This document shows, in pieces, positions 1-7,532 of a stretch of DNA of 12,437 nt. A model generated the notes under the pieces. The model had not been told where the DNA came from. It searched no databases and worked only from the letters and a program-made list of their open reading frames with translations. Numbering within the stretch: the first letter of the stretch is position 1; every line of letters starts with the position of its first letter. The translations under genes and the position numbers were made by a program. This DNA is from Cyanobacteria bacterium UBA11372 (GTDB lineage: Bacteria; Cyanobacteriota; Cyanobacteriia; Cyanobacteriales; Aerosakkonemataceae). The stretch covers positions 32,500-44,936 of the forward strand of contig DNGG01000185.1 in the NCBI GenBank assembly GCA_003486675.1, written 5' to 3'.

Positions 1-50
1 GGTTCAACCTGGGAACGAGGGTTTGGAGGCTCCGCCTCCGGATTATTGAG
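1..50. repeat. GC-rich hairpin repeat fragment
   Basis: The window opens with a stretch containing CTGGGAACGAG followed by the palindrome GGAGGC-TCC-GCCTCC (stem arms at 25-30 and 34-39, 3-nt loop). The GGGAACGAG plus GGAGGC/GCCTCC combination resembles intergenic repeats I know from filamentous cyanobacteria, but that is recollection and not a search result. It is cut by the window edge, so its full length is unknown. It could be the terminator hairpin of an upstream gene. Confidence 0.4.
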
Positions 51-208
51 AATGGTGCAAGATCTGAGGTTAACGAACCGCTACAGGTATTCCAGAATGT
101 AAAGGGAAGAGAAAAGAAGAGGTAGGTGCCTTGGATGTGGATTTTCGATCGTTTGTCCTCTGATTGGGAATACTAACTGGAAGTTAAAATCTCAACAGGA
201 TGTCCCAG
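51..208 (+). other. Leader region of hybrid kinase gene
   Basis: This stretch has no coding sequence I can support. It is the 5' region of the hybrid kinase gene. A weak sigma70-like pair, TTGGGA (164-169) and TAAAAT (185-190), has a 15-nt spacer, shorter than ideal, and would leave a very short leader. I do not call it a promoter. The one clear signal is AGGA at 197-200, which decides the start of the next gene. Confidence 0.3.
197..200 (+). promoter_or_regulatory. Shine-Dalgarno favouring the second ATG of the kinase gene
   Basis: AGGA at 197-200 is 8 nt upstream of the ATG at 209, a normal spacing. It overlaps the ATG at 200 and so cannot serve that one. This is why the kinase is started at 209, although an ATG lies three codons earlier in frame. 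Confidence 0.5.
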
Positions 209-3200
209 ATGCTAAATTTACCGGGCTATCAAATTACCGAGCAAGTCTACGACGATAAGAGGACTCAAGTTTATCGAGGCATTCGCCTAGCCGATAACCA
301 ACCCGTCGCTGTCAAACAGCTCAAAAGCGATTATCCCAGCTTTAGAGAGTTGGTGCAGTTACGCCATCAATACGCGATCGCTAAAAATCTCGACTTGCCT
401 GGAATCGTCAAACCCTACAGTCTGGAAAGCTACGGCAACGGTTTTGTCCTGGTGATGGAAGATTTTGGCGGCATTCCCCTATCAGAATATACCGCCCGCC
501 AACCTTTACCTGTGGCAGAGTTTCTCCCGATTGCGCGACAAATTGTCCAAATCTTGGCAGGACTTCACCACAAGTGCATTATTCACAAAGATATTAAACC
601 TCAAAATTTATTAATTAATCCCCAAACTAAGGAAGTTAAGTTAATCGACTTCAGCATCGCCACGCTTTTACCTAGAGAAACTCTAGAAGTTCAAACCCCC
701 AACGTTCTGGAAGGTACTCTCGCCTACATCGCCCCGGAACAAACCGGACGCATGAATCGAGGTATCGACTATCGCAGCGATTTCTACTCCCTGGGCATTA
801 CCTTCTACGAACTTTTGACTGGAAAGCTGCCTTTTGAATCCACTGACTTGATGGAGTTAGTTCACTGTCATATTGCCAAAGCACCCATTCCCCCGATTGA
901 AATTAATCCAGCTATCCCCCAACCGCTCAACGATATTATCTGGAGAGCGATCGCTAAAACCGCCGAAGATCGCTATCAAAGTGCTTACGGACTCGCATGG
1001 GATTTAGAAGTTTGTTGGCAACAATGGCAAAAAAGTCAAGTAATTCTCCCGTTTGAGTTGGGTCAAAGCGATATTTCCCACCGCTTTATTATCCCGGAAA
1101 AGCTCTACGGGAGACAGGCGGAAGTTGAAACTTTATTAGCAGCGTTTGAACGAGTAGCTAGCAAAGATTCCCAAATCGAATTAATGTTGATTGCTGGTTT
1201 TTCTGGGATTGGTAAAACCGCCGTTGTGAATGAAGTTCACAAACCTATCGTTCGCGATCGCGGTTATTTCATCAAAGGCAAATTCGACCAATTCAACCGC
1301 AACATTCCTTTTTCTGCCTTCGTGCAATCTTTCCGAGATTTGATGGGGCAATTACTCGCTGAAAGTAGCGAACAGATGGCGAGGTGGAAAGCGGAAATTT
1401 TAGCAGCTTTGGGAGAAAATGCTCAAGTAATTATTGAAGTTATACCGGAACTCGAACCAATCGTTGGCAAGCAACCTCCTGTGGTGGAACTGTCGGGAAG
1501 TGCAGCTCAAAATCGGTTTAATTTGTTGTTTGGTAAATTTATTCGCGTCTTCGCCACCGCCGAACATCCCCTGGTTATTTTCCTCGATGATTTGCAATGG
1601 GCAGATTCCGCCTCCTTAAAGTTAATGCAAGTACTTTTGGGCGAAAACGACATGGGGTATTTGCTGTTAATTGGAGCTTATCGAGATAATGAAGTTTATC
1701 CGGCGCATCCCTGGCGATTGACTTTAGAAGAAATCTATAAAACAGGGACAAAGGTAGAAACGATCGCCCTCGCGCCTCTATCCCAGTCAGATCTCAACCA
1801 TTTAATTGCCGATACGCTCAATTGTCCGATAGAAAGGGCAATGCCTTTAACCGAGTTGGTGTATGGGAAAACTCAAGGCAATCCCTTCTTTAGCAATCAA
1901 TTTCTCAAAGCATTGTATCAAGATGGGTTGCTCGCTTTTGATGCGGAAAATAATTGCTGGGAGTGCGATTTGGGACGTGTGCGATCGCAAGCCCTCACCG
2001 ATGACGTAGTAGAATTTATGGCAAGTCAATTGCAGAAGCTGCGACCAGCTACTCAAACCGTCCTCAAACTTGCTGCTTGCATCGGTAACCAATTTGATTT
2101 GCACGCTCTGGCAATTGTTACAGAACAATCTCAAACAGAAACCGCCGCAGACTTGTGGCAAGCTTTACAAGAAGGGCTAATTTTACCTATCAGCGATCTT
2201 TACAAGTTTTTTATCAACGATGGGATAAATACCCAATTACCCATTACCAATTCCCAATTACCAGGTTACAAATTTCTCCACGATCGCGTGCAGCAAGCGG
2301 CTTATTGTTTGATTGACGAACAGGAAAAACAAGCCACTCATTTAAAAATTGGGCAATTGCTGTTAAGCCATACCCCTGAAGCAGAATGGGAAGAAAACAT
2401 ATTTGAAATTGTCAACCATTTGAATTACAGTTGGCAATTAATTGGCGATCGCAGGGAACAAGATAAATTAGCGCAGTTGAATTTATTAGCCGGAGGCAAA
2501 GCCAAAGCAGCAACAGCTTATGCAGATGCTCAAAAATATTTAACTATGGGCATTGGATTGCTAGAACCAGACTGTTGGCAAACTAACTATGAACTCACCT
2601 TGTCTTTGTATGAATCAGCAGCAGAAACTGCTTATTTCAACGGCGATTTTGAGTTGATGAATAAATTTATAAAGGAAGTGTTGCAACAGGCTAAAACTCT
2701 ACTAGAAAAAGTGAAAGTTTATGAAGTAAAAATCCAAGCCTTTGCTGCTCAGAACCAGATAGGAGAAGCAGTAAAACTAGGGTTAGAAGTTTTGCAAGCA
2801 TTGGGAGTCAACATTCCCTCTAATCCCAGTCAATCAGAACTGAGCGAAGCAATAGAAAAAATCACCTATCTGATTGCCGGAAGGGAGATCCAGAGTTTAA
2901 TTAACCTGCCGAAAATGACAGATCGCCAACAACTGGCGGCGATGCAAATTCTCACTAGCTTAACGGTACCTGCTTATCAAGGAGCGCCTAATATTTTTCC
3001 ATTCCTGGCTTTAAAACAGGTAAATTTATCTCTGGATGGCGGCAATACTGTGTTATCCACCTATGCTTATGGTTTGTATGGAGTAATTCTCTGTGGAATC
3101 CTGGAAGAAATTGAACTAGGATATCAATTTGGACAGCTTGGTACTAAACTGTTAGAACGGTTGGATGCTAGGCAAATGGAGAGCCGCGTCATCTTTACGT

Positions 3201-5617
3201 TTAATGCTAATATCTGCCAATGGAAAGAACCGCTCAAACAAACTATTAAGCCTTTGGGAGAAGGCTATCAAATTGGTAGGGAAATGGGGGATATTGAAGC
3301 TGGTGGCCTTTGTGCATTTTACGATCTACAGCATTCATTTTGGATCGGGCAAGCATTGGTGGAGCTTGAGCAAAAAATTGCTAATTATAGTCAAGCTTTT
3401 CGTCAATTGAAACAACAAACAATGCTTAATTATGGAGCAATATATTGGCAGTCAACCTTAAATTTACTAGGATTGGCTGAAAACCCCTGTTGCTTAAGCG
3501 GGACAGCCTATCAGGAAGAGAAAATGCTGTCTATACACCAACAAGCGAACGATAATCCTGCGCTGGCATTCCTATATCTCTTGAAGCTCATTCTCTGTTA
3601 CACCTTTCAGGATTTCCCTCAAGCAGTAGCTTCAGCCGAATTAGCACAAGATTATATTAGTGGAATGCCAGCTAATATGGTCGTACCAATGTTCCATTTT
3701 TACGATGCTTTAGCTTGCTTATCTGTATATTCTGACGTACCGTTGTCAGAAAGAAAACAGTTAATGGATAAAGTGAATATCGATCTAAAAAAGATCGAGC
3801 ATTGGGCGCAACATGCTCCGATGAATTTTATGCACAAATTCTATCTGATAGAAGCAGAAAAACATCGAGTTCTTGGTCAATCTGTGGAAGCAATGGATTT
3901 GTACGATTTAGCAATCAAAGGAGCGCGCGAAAACGAGTATGTCAGCGAAGAAGCTTTAGCTAACGAATTGGCTGCCAAATTTTACTTAGAATGGGGCAAA
4001 GAGAAAATTGCCCAAACTTATTTAATCGATGCCTACTATTGTTATTCCCGTTGGGGAGCGAAAGCTAAAGTTGAGGATTTAGCTCGCCGCTATCCCCAAC
4101 TGCTCGCCCCAATTATGAACCGTCAAAACAATACCATAAACACAGCCACAAAAATTGAATTAACAAATACAGAAACCGTCACTTCAACCAGTTTGGAAAC
4201 TTCAGCAATTCTAGACTTAGTAACAGTAATGAAAGCCTCGCAAGCGATTTCCAGTGAAATTGAACTGGAAAAATTAATGGCTGCTTTGATGCAAGCAATG
4301 ATGGAAAATGCTGGAGCAGAAAAAGGCTTTCTCATCTTATCCAGAGACGAAAAACTTATCGTCTCTGCTGCTGCATCTGCGGTAGGAGAAAATCTAGCTT
4401 TGCATCAATCTATTCCCGTTGACGAGTTTGATGAATTGCCAGTAACTGCAATCAATTATGTCGCTCGCTTGCGCCAAGATTTAGTTTTAAGTCATGCAGC
4501 TAAGTCAGAAGAATTTATCCGCGATCGCTACATCTCTACCAATAATTTAAAATCTCTTTTATGTACCCCCATCATCAATCGAGGTCAACTCATTGGTATT
4601 TTATACCTGGAGAATAACTTAATTGTTGGTGCATTTACTCCCGAAAGGCTGCAAATTGTAAAACTTTTATCTTCCCAAGCGGCAATTTCCTTAGAAAATG
4701 CTTTCCTCTATGCCAATTTAGAAACGCAAGTGTCACAGAGAACTCAAGAATTAAATGAAAAGAATGTGCATTTATCTCAAACCTTAGACCAACTTCAGCG
4801 CACTCAAGCTCAAATGATTCAGACCGAAAAAATGTCCAGTTTAGGACAAATTGTTGGGGGAGTTGCCCACGAAATTAATAACCCGATTAATTTTATCTAC
4901 GGCAATCTGGAACACGCCAATCAATCGGTTCAACAATTGTTAGAACTGATTGTTTTATACCAGCAGCAATATCCCGAAACAGCGGCGGAAATTCAAGCAA
5001 AAATAGCAGAAATAGAGCTAGATTTCATCGCTGAAGACTTGCCAAAAATGCTGACATCGATGAAAGTGGGAGCAAACCGCATCCGCGATATTATCCTCAG
5101 CTTGCGTAACTTCTCCCGACTCGATGAATCGTCGCTGAAACCAGTGGATATCCATGAAGGAATTGAATCTACATTACTGATTTTGCAGCATCGATTAAAG
5201 GCAGGGGGAATTGAGATAATTAAGGAATATAGGCAGCTTCCTGAAGTTACCTGTTACGCTGGCGAACTCAATCAGGTTTTCTTGAATATTTTGAATAATG
5301 GGATTGATGCTTTGGAAAATGGTAAAATACCATTACCTACAATTCGTATTTGCACTGAAGCGATTGACTCAAAGTTTATCAGAATTAGCATCGCGGATAA
5401 TGGTTGCGGGATGGAGAAAGATGTGCTAAGTAGAGTTTTTGAACCGTTTTTTACGACAAAACCCGTGGGTTATGGCACGGGTTTGGGGTTATTTGTCAGT
5501 TATGAAATTGTGGTACAACAACACGGGGGAAATTTAACTTGTGTTTCTTCCCCAGAAAAGGGTACGGAATTTATCATCGATCTTCCTTTTAGAGCGATCG
5601 CATCAAGGCGAGTTTAA
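209..5617 (+). CDS. Hybrid Ser/Thr protein kinase – AAA ATPase – GAF – histidine kinase (HstK-type)
   Basis: A cytoplasmic signalling protein of 1802 aa with a kinase domain at each end; no membrane segment is evident. Numbered from the ATG at 209: an N-terminal Ser/Thr kinase (about 1-270) shows VAVK with Lys36, HKDIKPQN with catalytic Asp128, and the metal-binding Asp147 in DFS instead of DFG; the glycine loop is degenerate. Next comes a predicted AAA/STAND-like ATPase with Walker A GFSGIGKT (330-337) and Walker B LVIFLDD (Asp460/461). A long alpha-helical, probably TPR-like region (about 730-1300) follows, then a GAF domain (about 1335-1500), a short coiled coil, an H-box GVAHEINNP with phospho-acceptor His1554, and a HATPase_c domain with N-box (N1697), DNGCGM and GTGLGLF. 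This order matches the HstK-type multi-kinases of cyanobacteria. All key residues of both kinases are present. No response regulator is adjacent, so partner and stimulus are unknown. The ATG at 200 is an alternative start. Confidence 0.93.
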   Translation: MLNLPGYQITEQVYDDKRTQVYRGIRLADNQPVAVKQLKSDYPSFRELVQLRHQYAIAKNLDLPGIVKPYSLESYGNGFVLVMEDFGGIPLSEYTARQPLPVAEFLPIARQIVQILAGLHHKCIIHKDIKPQNLLINPQTKEVKLIDFSIATLLPRETLEVQTPNVLEGTLAYIAPEQTGRMNRGIDYRSDFYSLGITFYELLTGKLPFESTDLMELVHCHIAKAPIPPIEINPAIPQPLNDIIWRAIAKTAEDRYQSAYGLAWDLEVCWQQWQKSQVILPFELGQSDISHRFIIPEKLYGRQAEVETLLAAFERVASKDSQIELMLIAGFSGIGKTAVVNEVHKPIVRDRGYFIKGKFDQFNRNIPFSAFVQSFRDLMGQLLAESSEQMARWKAEILAALGENAQVIIEVIPELEPIVGKQPPVVELSGSAAQNRFNLLFGKFIRVFATAEHPLVIFLDDLQWADSASLKLMQVLLGENDMGYLLLIGAYRDNEVYPAHPWRLTLEEIYKTGTKVETIALAPLSQSDLNHLIADTLNCPIERAMPLTELVYGKTQGNPFFSNQFLKALYQDGLLAFDAENNCWECDLGRVRSQALTDDVVEFMASQLQKLRPATQTVLKLAACIGNQFDLHALAIVTEQSQTETAADLWQALQEGLILPISDLYKFFINDGINTQLPITNSQLPGYKFLHDRVQQAAYCLIDEQEKQATHLKIGQLLLSHTPEAEWEENIFEIVNHLNYSWQLIGDRREQDKLAQLNLLAGGKAKAATAYADAQKYLTMGIGLLEPDCWQTNYELTLSLYESAAETAYFNGDFELMNKFIKEVLQQAKTLLEKVKVYEVKIQAFAAQNQIGEAVKLGLEVLQALGVNIPSNPSQSELSEAIEKITYLIAGREIQSLINLPKMTDRQQLAAMQILTSLTVPAYQGAPNIFPFLALKQVNLSLDGGNTVLSTYAYGLYGVILCGILEEIELGYQFGQLGTKLLERLDARQMESRVIFTFNANICQWKEPLKQTIKPLGEGYQIGREMGDIEAGGLCAFYDLQHSFWIGQALVELEQKIANYSQAFRQLKQQTMLNYGAIYWQSTLNLLGLAENPCCLSGTAYQEEKMLSIHQQANDNPALAFLYLLKLILCYTFQDFPQAVASAELAQDYISGMPANMVVPMFHFYDALACLSVYSDVPLSERKQLMDKVNIDLKKIEHWAQHAPMNFMHKFYLIEAEKHRVLGQSVEAMDLYDLAIKGARENEYVSEEALANELAAKFYLEWGKEKIAQTYLIDAYYCYSRWGAKAKVEDLARRYPQLLAPIMNRQNNTINTATKIELTNTETVTSTSLETSAILDLVTVMKASQAISSEIELEKLMAALMQAMMENAGAEKGFLILSRDEKLIVSAAASAVGENLALHQSIPVDEFDELPVTAINYVARLRQDLVLSHAAKSEEFIRDRYISTNNLKSLLCTPIINRGQLIGILYLENNLIVGAFTPERLQIVKLLSSQAAISLENAFLYANLETQVSQRTQELNEKNVHLSQTLDQLQRTQAQMIQTEKMSSLGQIVGGVAHEINNPINFIYGNLEHANQSVQQLLELIVLYQQQYPETAAEIQAKIAEIELDFIAEDLPKMLTSMKVGANRIRDIILSLRNFSRLDESSLKPVDIHEGIESTLLILQHRLKAGGIEIIKEYRQLPEVTCYAGELNQVFLNILNNGIDALENGKIPLPTIRICTEAIDSKFIRISIADNGCGMEKDVLSRVFEPFFTTKPVGYGTGLGLFVSYEIVVQQHGGNLTCVSSPEKGTEFIIDLPFRAIASRRV
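2233..2260 (+). repeat. Four-unit heptanucleotide tandem repeat inside the kinase gene
   Basis: Four 7-bp units run in tandem: CCAATTA, CCCATTA, CCAATTC, CCAATTA. They resemble the short tandemly repeated repetitive (STRR) heptamers of cyanobacteria. They encode residues about 675-684 (numbered from 209), in a Gln/Pro/Asn-rich stretch between LYKFFINDG and YKFLHDRVQQAAY, where I expect a variable loop. The flanking protein is intact and in frame. The repeat probably expanded or inserted in a tolerant linker. Confidence 0.6.
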
Positions 5618-5625
5618 ATTCTGTA

Positions 5626-5652
5626 GGTTGGGTTGAGCTACGAAACCCAACC
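5626..5652. terminator. 9-bp hairpin between convergent genes
   Basis: GGTTGGGTT (5626-5634) pairs perfectly with AACCCAACC (5644-5652) around a 9-nt loop. It starts 9 nt after the stop codon of the kinase gene and lies 27 nt beyond the stop codon of the convergent binding-protein gene, so it could terminate both transcripts. There is no strong T-run. A GGTTGGGTT/AACCCAACC hairpin is a common cyanobacterial intergenic repeat as I recall it, so this may be a repeat copy that also serves as a terminator. Confidence 0.5.
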
Positions 5653-5678
5653 CCATCATATCATGTCCGTTAGACTAC

Positions 5679-7328
5679 CTATGCTCCTTTTTGAATTTGC
5701 CACAGGGGAAGTTGCACAATTGGATCTAATACAGCATTCTGCAATCCTTTTTTAGCAAAAGCATAATCTTTAGTCTGCCATAAAGGAATGATGGGAACCT
5801 CTTGCGCCATGATGGTTTGAATTTCGGTAAAGATTTGCTGTCGTTTCTCTTGGTTTTGTTCGCCGAGTTGCTGCTCTATGAGTTGGTTCATGCGATCGCT
5901 ATAATAAAACGACCCCTGATTTTGACTCCCGCCTTTCTCGCACCCGGTATTCGCCGTACCTTTTTCGCACTTTAAAAACGGGCGAATAAAGTTATCGGCG
6001 TCGGAGAAGTCGGGATACCAGTTCACCAATGCTGCTTGATAAACTCCTTTGCGGATGTTGGCAAAGAAACTAGCAGATTCTTCCGAACGAGGTTCGATCT
6101 CAACAACGCCTGCTAATTGCTTCTGGACGTATTCTTTCAAGGTGCTGGAAACTTGCTGGCGAATTGTCGAGGCGGAAGGATACCAAACTTCTATCTTTAA
6201 AGGCTTCGCTGCCGAAAATCCTGCCTTGGTTAGCAATTCTTTGGCTTTGGCGATATTACTGCCATCTCCATAAGCTTCTTTATAAGTTGGCTGGGAAACG
6301 TCGAAGGTGTTGGGTATCATACTGTAGGCAGGTTCCCCTTGATTTCTCAGTACGCGCTCGACAATTAAAGGACGATTGAGCAGGGATGCGATCGCTTGTC
6401 TCACCTCGACTTTATTCAAAGGTTCCGACTTGGTATTCAATACCATGTAATTGACTACATTCCCTTTCGCCTCCAAAACTTGCCAACCTCCCGACGCCGC
6501 ATCCGCTTGCAGTTTGGCAATCTGATCCGGATCTAAACTTTGATAGGCGATATCAATCGCACCCGTGCGAAATGAATTAAATAAATTTGCCGAACTTGTC
6601 AAAAACTGAAAGTCTATCCCTTGATTCGGCGGTTTTGTTCCCCAATACTTGTCAAATACATCCAACCGCACCAAGTTGGGACTAAATTCTACCAATCGAT
6701 AAGGCCCCGTTCCCACAAATTTCGTCGGATTAAACTTGCCGCTACCAATCTCGTAAGCTTTCGGCGATACCGCGCACAAACCCGAATAAGATAGCACCGC
6801 CGGAAACGGCGCAAAGGCATTTTTCAGTTTAATTGTTAGTTCGTATTCTCCCGAAGCCTTGACAGATTCAACTAAATCTGCGATTAGGGAACTGGGTTTA
6901 CCACCATTTTGAATAAATCTATCGAGGGAAAACGCCATTGCTTGGGCGTTAAACGGCGTGCCGTCATGGAAAACAACGCCCTGACGCAAGGGGATCGTAT
7001 AGGTTTTGCCATCGGGGCTGATTTTAGGCAGGGCGGTGGCGAGTTGGGGTTCGAGTTCGTTGGTTCCCAACTTGTAGGAGTAGAGGCGATCGCCCAAACT
7101 ATAAAGTACGCTGCTCGATGCCAATTCGTAAGCATCCGCCGGATCGAGAGTGCGCGGTTTAATCGTCATCCCAACTGTAACCCGCGCTGAATTGCTTCCC
7201 GTCGCGGGAGTTGGCGCATTAGCAGCAGGACGCCTACCACAACTCGCGACCAATAACAAGCAGAGACAAAACAAACCGAGAAACTGAACTAGGGAACGAA
7301 ATGATTTAGATCCGGGTAACCAATGCAT
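5679..7328 (-). CDS. Family-5 ABC transporter substrate-binding lipoprotein
   Basis: Predicted periplasmic solute receptor of the SBP_bac_5 family (OppA/DppA/NikA-like), which delivers peptides or other small ligands to an ABC importer. The 549-aa product begins with a hydrophobic signal segment ending in the lipobox VASC, with Cys30 as the likely lipidated residue, then a Pro/Ala/Thr-rich linker. Family features are PRTLDPADAYE just after the linker, the central FVGTGPYRLVEF, and repeated hydrophobic/aromatic segments to the C-terminus; the length is normal. The ATG at 7328 is preferred over an in-frame TTG at 7346 because it sits directly before the signal peptide; neither has a good Shine-Dalgarno. 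No permease or ATPase of a peptide importer is beside it, so it is an orphan receptor here. Ligand cannot be told from sequence. Confidence 0.88.
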   Translation of the reverse strand: MHWLPGSKSFRSLVQFLGLFCLCLLLVASCGRRPAANAPTPATGSNSARVTVGMTIKPRTLDPADAYELASSSVLYSLGDRLYSYKLGTNELEPQLATALPKISPDGKTYTIPLRQGVVFHDGTPFNAQAMAFSLDRFIQNGGKPSSLIADLVESVKASGEYELTIKLKNAFAPFPAVLSYSGLCAVSPKAYEIGSGKFNPTKFVGTGPYRLVEFSPNLVRLDVFDKYWGTKPPNQGIDFQFLTSSANLFNSFRTGAIDIAYQSLDPDQIAKLQADAASGGWQVLEAKGNVVNYMVLNTKSEPLNKVEVRQAIASLLNRPLIVERVLRNQGEPAYSMIPNTFDVSQPTYKEAYGDGSNIAKAKELLTKAGFSAAKPLKIEVWYPSASTIRQQVSSTLKEYVQKQLAGVVEIEPRSEESASFFANIRKGVYQAALVNWYPDFSDADNFIRPFLKCEKGTANTGCEKGGSQNQGSFYYSDRMNQLIEQQLGEQNQEKRQQIFTEIQTIMAQEVPIIPLWQTKDYAFAKKGLQNAVLDPIVQLPLWQIQKGA

Positions 7329-7381
7329 GGGGACTATTTGAACCAAAGTCAGTGCTGAGTAGGATTGGGTTTTACCAGATA

Positions 7382-7393
7382 GTTTACATAAAC
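7382..7393. promoter_or_regulatory. Small dyad downstream of the lipoprotein promoter
   Basis: GTTTA-CA-TAAAC is a 5-bp perfect dyad with a 2-bp centre. Reading on the minus strand it lies a few bases past the transcription start predicted from the -10 element at 7403-7408, a position where a bound repressor would block initiation. No regulator family is identified. Confidence 0.22.
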
Positions 7394-7402
7394 CCGACCC
7401 TG

Positions 7403-7411
7403 AGTATAGCA
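7403..7411 (-). promoter_or_regulatory. Extended -10 promoter element for the binding-protein gene
   Basis: On the minus strand the bases read TGC-TATACT, an extended -10 (TGn plus a 5/6 match to TATAAT). The -35 region at normal spacing reads CTCGTA and is poor, as is usual for extended -10 promoters. The implied start near 7396 gives a leader of about 68 nt before the ATG at 7328. Confidence 0.35.
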
Positions 7412-7532
7412 GGAGAGGCTCGATCTACGAGAGCGATCGCGTATTTTCAGTGAAATTTCCGATTGCAAATGTGCTTGCTTCGATTAAACTTCTCCTACTA
7501 GGGATTTAATGTAACAACTATAAAAGACAAAC

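Noticed and set aside
1847..2161. Minus-strand open frame of 104 codons
   Set aside because: It is antisense to the hybrid kinase, where the sense frame is continuous and conserved.
6884..7190. Open frames on both strands near the 5' end of the binding-protein gene
   Set aside because: They are alternate-frame shadows of a well-supported lipoprotein gene.
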